Assembly: GCA_040902725.1 (NCBI GenBank)
Contig: JBBDWU010000027.1
Span: 1-31,025 of the forward strand
Direction of reading: 5' to 3'
Length of the DNA stretch: 31,025 nucleotides
From: JACVRU01 sp040902725
GTDB lineage: Bacteria; Actinomycetota; Thermoleophilia; Gaiellales; Gaiellaceae
Shown here in pieces: positions 6,917 through 14,099 of the stretch. Position 1 is the first letter of the stretch; the number at the start of each line of letters is the position of its first letter. The notes under the pieces are model-generated. The model was not told the origin of the DNA. It searched no databases and worked only from the letters and a program-made list of their open reading frames with translations. Made by a program: the position numbers and the translations under genes.

Positions 6917-7462
6917 CTACCCGGTCGCCTCGTCGAACGTCGACTCCAGCCGCGCGAGCTCGCGCGCGAGGTCGTCGCCGTCGCGGACGACCACGGACAC
7001 GACCTGAGCCGGGCGCGCAGTCAGCCCCGAGGCGGTTTCCTCGACGACGTAGGTGTCGACCCGGTAGCTGCCCCCGTCGGCGCCGGCGACCGTTCGGCTG
7101 GGGATGCATTCGTTCGGCAGCGGCTGGGCGCAGACGATCGTCGTCTGGGCCTTGCGGTTGGCCGCGGAGCAGGGCTGGGCAGCGTCGACGGCGATCGCCT
7201 CGTCGCAGGCGTAGGCCGTGTCGGCCGCCGTCAGGTCGCCCGCGGACGCGGTGTCGAGCGCGATCGCCGGGTACGCGAGCGCCCGGTAGAGCTCGAGCTG
7301 CTCGTGGGCGAGCGAGCCCGCGTTCGACTTCTCGCCGGCACGAGCGAGCGCGACCGCCCCGGAGTTGAGTGACGCGACGAGCGCCAGCAGCGCGACGTTC
7401 AGCACGGTCATGGCGATCAGGGTCTCGACGAGCCCGAAGCCGGCCTGGCTCCGGAGCGTCAC
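6917..7462 (-). CDS. PilV-like minor pilin / prepilin
   Basis: A 181-residue protein with a class III signal (MTLRSQAG, then FGLVETLIAMTVLNVALLALVASLN): cleavage after Gly, Phe at +1, Glu at +5, then a hydrophobic helix, all standard for PilD substrates. The rest is a globular domain with four cysteines in two areas (YACDEA...PCSA and VCAQ...NECI) that could form disulfides outside the cell. Its ATG overlaps the end of the upstream PilP-like gene by 4 nt. The length and place between the PilMNO set and PilC fit a PilV-type minor pilin; the exact class is inferred. Confidence 0.82.
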   Translation of the reverse strand: MTLRSQAGFGLVETLIAMTVLNVALLALVASLNSGAVALARAGEKSNAGSLAHEQLELYRALAYPAIALDTASAGDLTAADTAYACDEAIAVDAAQPCSAANRKAQTTIVCAQPLPNECIPSRTVAGADGGSYRVDTYVVEETASGLTARPAQVVSVVVRDGDDLARELARLESTFDEATG

Positions 7463-8112
7463 GACACGCTCTTCAGGAGGAGGACGTAGCGCGTTCCGTC
7501 GGCCGTGTTGACGAGCGTGACGCTGTCCCCGACGTCGAGGGTCAGCTCGGGGTCGCCCGAGGCGAAGCTGCCGCCCTGCGCGACCCGGATCCTCACGGAG
7601 CCCTCCCCGATCGAGTCGAGGACGAACATCGGAGCGTCGGCGGGGAACTCCGCCCTCACGGTGACCGTCTCGACCGCGCCGTTGACGGAGATGCTCGCGG
7701 ACGCGGGCGCGGCCGCCTCTTCCTCCACTCCCTCCAGGATCGGCCCGTCCGCCTCCGCGCCCGCGGCGGCGGCGGCCTGTTCTTCGGTCTCGTCCGTCAC
7801 TCGCGAGCGCGCGCGAGGCTGGGACTCGACGGTGAGCTGAGGGACGAACGGATCCTTGCTCTCGAACCGGCCGAAGGAGGCGAGCGCCTCGACTTCGGGC
7901 TCGGCGCTCAGCTGGATGCTCTCCGCCGGCGCGACGGCCGCGGGCACGGCCGGGGCCGTCGCCGCGGCGCTCGCCGCCTCGTCGCCGTTCATCAACTTCA
8001 GCGTCCGCGGCACCTGGATGAAGAGCAGGATCACGAACGCGACGCCGCCGGCCGCGGCGAGCCGCTTCTGGCGCCGGGCCTTCGCGGCCCGCGGGTCGGT
8101 CTTGGCCGCCAT
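7459..8112 (-). CDS. Pilus alignment-complex protein, PilP-like, membrane-anchored
   Basis: A 217-residue protein with a basic cytoplasmic N-terminus, one membrane segment (AAAGGVAFVILLFIQVPRTL, about 18-40), a long Ala/Glu-rich linker and a C-terminal beta-rich domain (about 140-217, ending TLVNTADGTRYVLLLKSVS). FESKDPFVPQ near residue 83 recalls the conserved KDPF segment of PilP/GspC-type proteins. It follows pilO (TGATG overlap), where PilP would stand. Similarity is weak and no lipobox is present, so PilP-like is inferred mainly from position and topology. Confidence 0.6.
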   Translation of the reverse strand: MAAKTDPRAAKARRQKRLAAAGGVAFVILLFIQVPRTLKLMNGDEAASAAATAPAVPAAVAPAESIQLSAEPEVEALASFGRFESKDPFVPQLTVESQPRARSRVTDETEEQAAAAAGAEADGPILEGVEEEAAAPASASISVNGAVETVTVRAEFPADAPMFVLDSIGEGSVRIRVAQGGSFASGDPELTLDVGDSVTLVNTADGTRYVLLLKSVS

Positions 8113-8768
8113 CAGCCCGTGGCCTCCACGGGGGGCGTCGTCTCGGTCTGCGCGGGCGGCGCCGTGGGCATCGGCGCGGACGCCTCGGTCCCGTAGACGA
8201 ACGCGTTCACGGTCAGCGAGGCCAGGATCCGGGGGAACTTCCGCTCGGACTCCGCATACGCCAGCGACTGGACGGTGAACAGGCGCCCGCGCGCATCAAG
8301 GCCGCCGTCACGCACCTGGACGAGGTTGCGGAGCCGGTAGAGGAAGTCCGACAGCCCGTAGAAGTCGCCCTCGAACTGGAGCTCGACCGGGAGCACCTGG
8401 TAGCCCTCCCGCGGCGACGGGACGCCGGGAATGATCGACTTGAAGACGATGCCGGCCTCCGCCGCGACGTCGTTCAGCTGAAGCAGAACGCCGGGCATGT
8501 CGGCCCGGTCGGGCATCGCCTTGGCGAGCCGGAAGAGGTCGGCCGCCCGGATCGCGGGCGCCTGGGCGGCGGCCGCCGAGTCGGACGTGCGCAGCACGAG
8601 CTCCGCTTCGAGCTCGGCGAGCCTGGCGTCGAGCGCCTTCGCCTCCGCCTGCTTCGGCCGGATCAGCCCGCCGTACCCGACGACGGACACGAGCGCGAGG
8701 ACGGCGAGGACGAGGGCGAGCTTCCGCCGGTGGCCGAGCCGGCTCCACCGCTTCCTGGCGTCGGCCAT
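8112..8768 (-). CDS. pilO: Type IV pilus assembly protein PilO
   Basis: A 218-residue bitopic inner-membrane protein: a short basic N-terminus, one helix (LALVLAVLALVSVVGYGGLI), a coiled coil (KQAEAKALDARLAELEAELV) and a ferredoxin-like periplasmic domain containing LPVELQFEGDFYGLSDFLYRL, close to the PilO consensus. PilO pairs with PilN and positions the machine in the envelope. The ATG at 8768 overlaps the pilN stop by one base, and its own stop overlaps the next start; this tight coupling supports the start. Confidence 0.88.
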   Translation of the reverse strand: MADARKRWSRLGHRRKLALVLAVLALVSVVGYGGLIRPKQAEAKALDARLAELEAELVLRTSDSAAAAQAPAIRAADLFRLAKAMPDRADMPGVLLQLNDVAAEAGIVFKSIIPGVPSPREGYQVLPVELQFEGDFYGLSDFLYRLRNLVQVRDGGLDARGRLFTVQSLAYAESERKFPRILASLTVNAFVYGTEASAPMPTAPPAQTETTPPVEATG

Positions 8769-9340
8769 CAGCTCGTCACCCCTCTCCGAATGCCTGCCGC
8801 GATCGAGAACTCCACGACCTCCCGGCCCGCGAGCGGCGCGAGTGCGCTCCGCTGGAGCTGGACGTTCGTCAGATCGGGGAGGAGGGAGAGGCGGGCGAGC
8901 AGCCGGGCGACCGCGTCGTGCGAGTACGTGTAGCCCTGGATCTGGAAGAGCGCGCCCGCTCCGCCGGCCTCCGACCCGGTCGCCGAGAGGGTCGTCAGCC
9001 AGACGTCCTCGGGCAGGACGAGCGAGAAGCGGCGGAGCACGCGGTCCCACGAGACGCGGGTAGAGAGCGCAGCCTGGACCGCGGTGGAGCGCAGCCCCTG
9101 CTCCTCGGCCAGCGCGGCGTCGTCGGGGGCGGTAGCCGTGTCGGGAGCGGCGACGAGCCCGAGTTGAGCCTCGGCGGCGGCGACGCGGTCCCGCTTGTCG
9201 GACAGGCCCCCGCCCGCCGAGAGCACGCCGAGCGCGAGCGCCGCGATGACGACCGCCGCCCCGCCGCCCGCGGCGAACGCGACCGGGTCGGCCCGGCGGG
9301 CCGCGCGCGTTTCCTTCGGCAGAAGGTTGACGGCGCGCAT
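8768..9340 (-). CDS. pilN: Type IV pilus assembly protein PilN
   Basis: A 190-residue PilN. It begins MRAVNLLPKE, matching the conserved cytoplasmic INLLP peptide of PilN that docks in the PilM groove. One membrane helix follows (AAVVIAALALGVLSAGG), then a coiled coil and a periplasmic domain (FQIQGYTYSHDAVARLLARL). The start at 9340 overlaps the pilM stop by one base (TGATG). Confidence 0.9.
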   Translation of the reverse strand: MRAVNLLPKETRAARRADPVAFAAGGGAAVVIAALALGVLSAGGGLSDKRDRVAAAEAQLGLVAAPDTATAPDDAALAEEQGLRSTAVQAALSTRVSWDRVLRRFSLVLPEDVWLTTLSATGSEAGGAGALFQIQGYTYSHDAVARLLARLSLLPDLTNVQLQRSALAPLAGREVVEFSIAAGIRRGVTS

Positions 9341-10713
9341 CAGTCTTCGATCCCGAGCCCGATCGCGATTGCGAAGGCGCCGATGGTGGTCTCGTCGATC
9401 TCGACGTCCTCCGAGACCCGCACCCGGGCAAGCGGGTCGCCGATCTCCACGGGCACGCCGATCAGGCGCCGCAGCTCCTCTTGGAGGCTCTGGAGGTGCG
9501 CGGAGCCGCCGGTGAGCGTGATCCCGGCGATGCCGAGCGAGCCGGATTGCGACTGGTAGAACTGGAGCGAGGCGACGAGCTCGCGGGCGAACGTGGAAAC
9601 CTGCTGGCGCATCGCCTCGCGGGCCGCCGCCGCCTGAAGCTCGGTCGCGCCGTCGGGGATCTCGGCGCCGGAGAGCGAGAGCGCCCCCTGCGGGAGCCCG
9701 AGCGACGCAGCGAGGGCCGCGTCCACGTTCGCCGTGCCCCACTCGAGCACGCGCGTGAACTCGCAGACGCGCCCGGCGGAGATGGCCAGCGTCGAACGGT
9801 CCTCGCCGACGGCGACGGCGACTGCGGCCGAGCCGCCTTCCTCGTCGTCGTCCGCGGGCGGAGGCGCCACCGCACGCAGGAGCGCGAACGCCTCGAGGTC
9901 GATCCCCGTCAGCCGCAGGTCGGCCTTGCGACAGGCCTCGACGTACTTGTCGATCAGGTCGCGGTAGGTGACGACGAGCAGGATCCGCCGCGTCGTGCGG
10001 CCGTCCTCCTCGACGCTCTCGTCGAGCACGCGGTAGTCGAGCACCGCCTGGTCGACGGGGATGGGAAGCTCCTCCTGGGCACGGAAGCGGACGGCATTCT
10101 CGAGCTGCTTCACGTCGGCGGTTCCCTCGAGCTCGAAGATCCTGACGCCGATGCGGTTGCTCGCGATGCCGAGGCGGATGCTGCGGGTCGGCAGCTTGTG
10201 CTTGCGGAAGAACGCCTTCAGGGCCTCGGCGAGCGCGTCCGTGTCGCGGGCCTCGCCGGCGACCACGATGCCGGGCTCGAGCGGCTCGCGCGCGAGCTGG
10301 AGCAGGTCGATGGAGCCGTTGGTGGCGACCCGGGCGGCCGCGATCTGCGCGGCCCCGATCTTCAGGCCGACCACGTTCCCGCGGCCCTGGCCGCGGCGCG
10401 GGACCCTGGCCTGGGCCTGGGGCGCACGCGCCGGTGCGGCCGCGGGCTCGACCTCGGGCTCGGGCTCGGGCCCAGGCCCGGGCTCGGGCTCGGGCTCGGG
10501 AACGACGATCTCCGCCTCCAGGGCGGCCAGCGCCCACTCGACCCGCGCGTCCGCCTGCCGGAGCATCGCGTCGGCGGCGGCCCGCACGTGGTCGACGGGG
10601 TCGGCCTTTTGCCGCCGGGGTCCCCGCAGCTCCCGCCTCCAGAACGGCTCCGGGCGCTCGCCGCGCTCGCGGCGCAGGCGGGGAAGATGGATCTCCTGCT
10701 TCCAGACGCTCAT
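9340..10713 (-). CDS. pilM: Type IV pilus assembly ATPase-fold protein PilM
   Basis: An actin/FtsA-like cytoplasmic protein of 457 residues that binds PilN and nucleotide. The PilM core starts near residue 112 (NVVGLKIGAAQIAAARV) and ends IGAFAIAIGLGIED; GITLTGGSAHLQSLQEEL is the conserved second phosphate-binding region. Unusually, about 110 residues precede the core, including a Pro/Glu/Gly run (PEPEPEPGPGPEPEPE, near residues 71-86). This extension could tether another pilus part. The gene starts 2 nt after pilT1 stops. Confidence 0.9.
   Translation of the reverse strand: MSVWKQEIHLPRLRRERGERPEPFWRRELRGPRRQKADPVDHVRAAADAMLRQADARVEWALAALEAEIVVPEPEPEPGPGPEPEPEVEPAAAPARAPQAQARVPRRGQGRGNVVGLKIGAAQIAAARVATNGSIDLLQLAREPLEPGIVVAGEARDTDALAEALKAFFRKHKLPTRSIRLGIASNRIGVRIFELEGTADVKQLENAVRFRAQEELPIPVDQAVLDYRVLDESVEEDGRTTRRILLVVTYRDLIDKYVEACRKADLRLTGIDLEAFALLRAVAPPPADDDEEGGSAAVAVAVGEDRSTLAISAGRVCEFTRVLEWGTANVDAALAASLGLPQGALSLSGAEIPDGATELQAAAAREAMRQQVSTFARELVASLQFYQSQSGSLGIAGITLTGGSAHLQSLQEELRRLIGVPVEIGDPLARVRVSEDVEIDETTIGAFAIAIGLGIED
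10444..10500. repeat. Hexanucleotide-rich tract inside pilM
   Basis: A run of GGGCTC-type hexamers on the plus strand (CTCGGG repeated on both sides of a central CCCAGGCCCGGG) encodes the Pro-Glu/Pro-Gly repeat of PilM. Its length is a multiple of 3 and could vary between strains by slippage without breaking the frame. Confidence 0.6.
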
Positions 10714-10715
10714 GG

Positions 10716-11849
10716 TCAGCTGCCCGCGATGCGCAGGCCGGCGGCGAGCGGCTCGGCGGCCGGAACGGCCACGCCCGAGCGCTCGAGCAGCCCGCGCAGC
10801 TGGTCGGCGCGGTTGGTGGCGGCGAGCGCGGTCTCGACGGTCACGGCCTGCTTCGCGACGAGCTCGGCCAGCGCCTGCTCCATCGTCTGCATCCCGCGCG
10901 CCGTGTTGGTCTGCATGACCGTGTAGACCTGCTCGATCTTGCCCTGGCGGATCTGGTTGCGGGTGGCGTCGTCGGGGAGCAGGATCTCGAGCGCCGCGAC
11001 GCGGCCCTGGCCGTCGGCCGTCGGCAGCAGCGCCTGGGTGATGACGCCCTCGAGGGCGCCCGCGAGCTGCGCCCTCACCTGGTCCTGCTGCTCGGCCGGG
11101 AACACGTCGATGATCCGGTCGATCGTGCCGGGCGCGCTCTGCGTGTGGAGCGTGCCGAGGACGAGGTGGCCGGTCTCCGCGGCCGTGAGCGCGATCGCGA
11201 TCGTCTCCAGGTCGCGCATCTCGCCGACGAGGATCACGTCCGGGTCCTGGCGGAGCGCGCCGCGCAGCGCCTCCGCGAAGCTGACCGCGTCGACGCCGAT
11301 CTCGCGCTGGTTGACGATGCAGCTCTTGTGCTGGTGGACGAACTCGACCGGGTCCTCGATCGTGAGGACGTGCACCGAGCGGGTCCGGTTGATCTCGTCG
11401 ATCATCGCTGCGAGGGTCGTCGACTTGCCCGAGCCGGTCGGGCCCGTGACGAGCACGAGCCCGCGCGGCTTGGCCGCGAGCTCGGCCAGGCTGGCCGGCA
11501 GCCCCAGGTCCGCGAGCGTCTTCAGCTCGTGGGGGATGAGCCTGAAGGCGGCGCCGACGGTCTCGCGCTGCATGTAGACGTTCACGCGGAACCGCGCGAG
11601 TCCGGGCAGCGAGTGCGAGAAGTCAAGCTGGCGGGCGACCTCGAACCGCTTCTGCTGCTCGGTGCTGAGGATCTGGTAGAGCAGCTGGCGCGTCTCCTCC
11701 GCCGCCAGCGGCGTGAACTCGTTCAGGCGACGCACCTCGCCGCGGATGCGGACCGCGGGCGGAGTGCCGACCGTCACGTGGAGGTCGGAGGCGCCGAGCG
11801 CGACCATGCGCTCGAGCAGCTGGGCAAGGGAGGTAGGGGCCTGCGGCAT
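10716..11849 (-). CDS. pilT: Twitching motility / pilus retraction ATPase PilT (copy 1)
   Basis: A 377-residue GspE-family hexameric ATPase that powers pilus retraction. The PilT N-terminal PAS-like domain (MVALGASDLHVTVGTPPAVR) is followed by Walker A GPTGSGKST (136-144), the Asp box (TIEDPVEFVH), Walker B (DVILVGEMRDLET), the His box (TGHLVLGTLHT) and the C-terminal AIREIL-type region, here ARGMQTMEQAL. I chose the ATG at 11849 over a GTG at 11864 because the sigma-28-type -10 ends at 11865 and a transcript from it would exclude the GTG. It leads the pilT-M-N-O-P-V-C unit. Confidence 0.93.
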   Translation of the reverse strand: MPQAPTSLAQLLERMVALGASDLHVTVGTPPAVRIRGEVRRLNEFTPLAAEETRQLLYQILSTEQQKRFEVARQLDFSHSLPGLARFRVNVYMQRETVGAAFRLIPHELKTLADLGLPASLAELAAKPRGLVLVTGPTGSGKSTTLAAMIDEINRTRSVHVLTIEDPVEFVHQHKSCIVNQREIGVDAVSFAEALRGALRQDPDVILVGEMRDLETIAIALTAAETGHLVLGTLHTQSAPGTIDRIIDVFPAEQQDQVRAQLAGALEGVITQALLPTADGQGRVAALEILLPDDATRNQIRQGKIEQVYTVMQTNTARGMQTMEQALAELVAKQAVTVETALAATNRADQLRGLLERSGVAVPAAEPLAAGLRIAGS

Positions 11850-11864
11850 CGCTCTCTGCGGCAC

Positions 11865-11892
11865 CTATCGGCAGGGTCGGAGCCTTCCTTTA
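11865..11892 (-). promoter_or_regulatory. Sigma-28 (FliA/WhiG)-type promoter of the pilT1 operon
   Basis: On the minus strand TAAA (11892-11889), 16 nt, GCCGATAG (11872-11865). The FliA/WhiG consensus is TAAA, 15-16 nt, GCCGATAA. It lies 15 nt upstream of the chosen pilT1 ATG and heads the seven-gene pilus operon. Confidence 0.8.
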
Positions 11893-11938
11893 CACGGGCC
11901 GCGACGCCCCTCGAACGGGGGAATCCGCGAGGCCGGCC

Positions 11939-11966
11939 TAAACCATCGGCCCCGGTCGGCCGATGA
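11939..11966 (+). promoter_or_regulatory. Sigma-28-type promoter of the major pilin
   Basis: TAAA (11939-11942), 16 nt, GCCGATGA (11959-11966). The expected start of transcription near 11973 gives a leader of about 40 nt containing a clear ribosome-binding site GGAAGGAG (11997-12004) before the ATG at 12012. It is divergent from the pilT1 promoter, 46 nt away. Confidence 0.8.
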
Positions 11967-12011
11967 ATGGGGCGCCACCGGTTTCATCGTCCCTCGGAAG
12001 GAGCTACGAGA

Positions 12012-12407
12012 ATGGTTTCCAAGATCCGTCAGAGGATCGCTCGTGAGGAGAAGGGCTTCACCCTCATCGAGCTCCTCGTCGTCATCATCATCATCGGCAT
12101 CCTGCTCGCGATCGCAGTGCCCTCGTACCTGGGCTTCAAGGACCGGGCGTCCGACGCGGCCGCGAAGGCCAACGTGCGCGCCGCGATCCCGGCCGTCGAG
12201 TCGTACGCGGCCGACAACGACGGCTACGTCGGGATGGACGTTGCCGCTCTGAAGCTGATCGACGCGGGCCTCGCGTCCGACCTCACCGTCGGCACCGTGA
12301 GCGCCACGAGCTACTGCATCGAGGCCGGCTCGGCCGGCCACGAGCACTTCTACCAGATCGGCGCCGGCGCCAACAACGGCGCGGTGACGGCGGGCTCCTG
12401 CGCGTAA
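12012..12407 (+). CDS. pilA: Major type IV pilin (PilA-like prepilin)
   Basis: A 131-residue prepilin. A basic leader (MVSKIRQRIAREEKG) ends at the PilD cleavage site before Phe16; the mature N-terminus FTLIELLVVIIIIGILLAIA has Glu at +5 and the classic assembly helix. The globular domain is small (about 90 residues) with two cysteines, Cys in SYCIEAG and Cys at the C-terminus (GSCA), which probably form the terminal disulfide loop of type IVa pilins. The start is fixed by the strong ribosome-binding site; an in-frame ATG 45 nt upstream overlaps the -10. It is a monocistronic unit with its own sigma-28-type promoter and terminator. Of the prepilins here it best fits the major subunit. Confidence 0.93.
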   Translation: MVSKIRQRIAREEKGFTLIELLVVIIIIGILLAIAVPSYLGFKDRASDAAAKANVRAAIPAVESYAADNDGYVGMDVAALKLIDAGLASDLTVGTVSATSYCIEAGSAGHEHFYQIGAGANNGAVTAGSCA

Positions 12408-12430
12408 GCGAGGGATCGCCATCCGTTCGG

Positions 12431-12460
12431 AGAGGGCCCGGGAAACCGGGCCTTTCTCTT
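12431..12460 (+). terminator. Intrinsic terminator of the pilin gene
   Basis: A 7 bp GC stem GGCCCGG (12435-12441) and CCGGGCC (12446-12452) closed by a GAAA tetraloop, followed by TTTCTCTTT. It is 23 nt past the pilin stop and just before the next promoter, which isolates pilin transcription. Confidence 0.85.
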
Positions 12461-12464
12461 TGGG

Positions 12465-12492
12465 TCAAGCGCCCGGCGCGCGATGCCGATAC
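12465..12492 (+). promoter_or_regulatory. Sigma-28-type promoter upstream of the 12500 gene
   Basis: TCAA (12465-12468), 16 nt, GCCGATAC (12485-12492). The ATG at 12500 follows the -10 by only 7 nt, so transcription would begin at or next to the start codon, giving a leaderless mRNA. Confidence 0.75.
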
Positions 12493-12499
12493 GGGAACC

Positions 12500-12991
12500 A
12501 TGAGGATTCGGCTCAGCAGGCGTGCGCGCGTGGCCCTCGCGGCCGCGCTCGCCGCCGCCGTCGCCGTCGCCGGCAGCCTGATGATGCTCGGCCGCGGCGG
12601 AACGGCGGAGGCGGCGGGAGCGGCGGCGCAGCCTGAAGCGTCCCGGCCCGCCCCGCGGGCCGCCGAGAGCGGGCTGCCCCGGGCGGTCACGGCCGCGCTG
12701 GCGCGCTCCGACGTGGTCGTGGTCGCGCTGGTTGCTCGCGGTTCTGTCGTCGACGAGCTGTCGCTGGCCGAGGCGCGCGCGGGCGCGCGGACGGCCGACG
12801 CGGGCTTCGTGGCCGTGAACGTCCTCCGCGAGCGCGACGGCAAGGCATTCGCGCGGCTGCTCGGCTCGGCCGAGACGCCCGCGACGCTCGTCTACAGGGC
12901 TCCCGGCAGGCTCGTGGTGCGGCTCGACGGCTTCGCCGATCTCGACACCGTCGCTCAGGCAGCGCTCGACGCCCGTCGGCGAGGATCGTGA
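12500..12991 (+). CDS. Membrane-anchored or secreted protein of unknown function, possible thioredoxin-like fold
   Basis: A 163-residue protein with a basic N-terminus and one hydrophobic segment (RVALAAALAAAVAVAGSLMML) that is a signal anchor or signal peptide, an Ala/Pro-rich linker, and a domain from about residue 60. That domain (VVVVALVARGSVVDELSLAEARAGA ... GFVAVNVLRERDGKAFARLLG ... PATLVYRAPGRLVVRLDGFADLDTV) has the beta-alpha-beta rhythm and the cis-Pro-like SAETPATLVY of thioredoxin folds, but no CxxC. It is under a sigma-28-type promoter within the pilus locus, so a pilus-related role outside the membrane is likely but unproven. Confidence 0.65.
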   Translation: MRIRLSRRARVALAAALAAAVAVAGSLMMLGRGGTAEAAGAAAQPEASRPAPRAAESGLPRAVTAALARSDVVVVALVARGSVVDELSLAEARAGARTADAGFVAVNVLRERDGKAFARLLGSAETPATLVYRAPGRLVVRLDGFADLDTVAQAALDARRRGS

Positions 12992-13239
12992 GCGTTCCCG
13001 CCCCCCAGGCCCGCGAGCTGTTCGTCCGGCACGCGCGCCGCGACGGCCGCGACGTCGCCGTGCTCCGCGCCGTCGACTACGGCGACTCCTGCGTGGTCGA
13101 GGCCGAGGTCTTCCCGCCCGGGGCCTCCCCGCTCGCACCCGGCCCGTACACCTTCGGCGACGCCCGTGCCGCCGCCGGCTTCGTGACCGAAGCCGTCGAA
13201 GCGCTGATGCACCTCGGCTGCGAAGTTCGCGCCAACTAA
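12988..13239 (+). CDS. Small protein of unknown function in the pilus locus
   Basis: An 83-residue protein, GTG start overlapping the previous stop (GTGA), so translationally coupled. It has no signal peptide or membrane segment; the sequence is mixed alpha/beta (LFVRHARRDGRDVAVLRAVDYGDSCVV ... YTFGDARAAAGFVTEAVEALMHLGCEV). I do not recognise the family. Operon position suggests a cytosolic partner of the 12500 product or simple co-transcription. Confidence 0.65.
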   Translation: MSVPAPQARELFVRHARRDGRDVAVLRAVDYGDSCVVEAEVFPPGASPLAPGPYTFGDARAAAGFVTEAVEALMHLGCEVRAN

Positions 13240-13301
13240 GCTCGGGCATCGCGCGACCCCCGCAGTCCGTTCTCGAGGCTTTCGGCGCGTCCGGCGAGCC
13301 G

Positions 13302-14012
13302 GTGCAGCTACCCGGGGGCGAGGGCAGGGCGTGGCTCGCCGGCGACGTCGTGCTGAAGCCGCTCGCGCTCTCGATGTCGAAAGTGGAGCTGCGCTGGCAG
13401 GGCGAGGTGCTCGGCTCGCTCCGCCCAGAGGGCGTCCGCGTGGCGCACCCCGTGCCCGCCGGCGACGGCCGCCTCGCCGTGGACGGCTGGTACGCGCTGG
13501 CTCGGCTCGAGGGCCGCCACGAGGAGCGGCGCTGGCTCGACGTGATCGCCGCCGGCGATCTGCTCCACTCGGCGCTGATCCGCGTCCCGCGTCCCGCGTT
13601 CATCGGCGGCCGCACCGACCCCTGGGCGATCGGCGACCGCGTCGCGTGGGGCGAGCTCGGTCCGGAGCCGTTCCTGGAGACCGAGCACGTGGCCCGCCTC
13701 CTCGCCGCGCTGGAGCCGCTCGACGAGCCGAGCCAGCTCGTGCACGGTGACCTGACCGGCAACGTGCTCTTCGCCGAGGGCCTGCCGCCGGCCGTGATCG
13801 ACTTCGCCCCCTACTGGCGCCCGCGTGCCTTCGCCGCGGCGATCGTGGTCGCGGACGCGCTCGTCTGGGAGGGCGCCGACGACACGCTGCTCGACGCGGC
13901 ACCGCGCCAGCATGTCCTCCGCGCCCTGATCTACCGGCTCGTCGTCAATCGCCTCTTCGGCGGGAACGACGACTTCGCCCCCGCCGTCGAGCTCGCTCTC
14001 ATTCGCAAGTAA
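13302..14012 (+). CDS. TIGR02569-like phosphotransferase-fold protein (5' end uncertain)
   Basis: A 236-residue protein resembling the actinobacterial TIGR02569 family, related to aminoglycoside/choline kinases. LVHGDLTGNVLF (catalytic loop HGDxxxxN) and PAVIDFAPYWRP (metal-binding D) are intact; GDVVLKPL supplies the nucleotide-binding Lys. Substrate unknown. The GTG at 13302 is the first standard start, but the frame upstream also reads like the family (PPQSVLEAFGASGEPV from 13257) with no ATG, GTG or TTG before the previous gene. Either a rare start such as ATC 13248 is used or the 5' end is damaged. The TAA stop is part of the repeat at 14004-14085. Confidence 0.78.
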   Translation: MQLPGGEGRAWLAGDVVLKPLALSMSKVELRWQGEVLGSLRPEGVRVAHPVPAGDGRLAVDGWYALARLEGRHEERRWLDVIAAGDLLHSALIRVPRPAFIGGRTDPWAIGDRVAWGELGPEPFLETEHVARLLAALEPLDEPSQLVHGDLTGNVLFAEGLPPAVIDFAPYWRPRAFAAAIVVADALVWEGADDTLLDAAPRQHVLRALIYRLVVNRLFGGNDDFAPAVELALIRK

Positions 14013-14085
14013 CAGACTGTTACTAAGTCGGCAGAACCGCTCTCCAAGCGGAACCAAGGAGCAAGTAACAGAGTGTTACTTGCGC
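14004..14085 (-). repeat. Paired GTAACA palindrome, copy 2
   Basis: GCAAGTAACA (14005-14014), GAC, TGTTACTAAGTC (14018-14029), then 31 nt, then GCAAGTAACA (14061-14070), GAG, TGTTACTTGCGC (14074-14085). The two parts are 56 bp apart, against 54 bp at copy 1. The spacer differs in sequence and has its own CCGCT/AGCGG hairpin. The element sits between the convergent ends of the kinase-like gene and pilB, and its first arm contains the kinase stop codon. There is no U-tract, so it is not a classical terminator. Confidence 0.8.
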
Positions 14086-14099
14086 TCTACCCGGCTCTT

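Noticed and set aside
11893..12011. Possible cyclic di-GMP riboswitch before the pilin gene
   Set aside because: GEMM-type riboswitches do precede some pilin genes, but the conserved loop and ACGCAAAGCC-type core are absent; the sequence is better explained by the sigma-28-type promoter and a short leader.
14004..14085. Bidirectional terminator between convergent genes
   Set aside because: The stems are AT-containing with no U-tract, and the same paired element at 5188-5270 is not between convergent genes.
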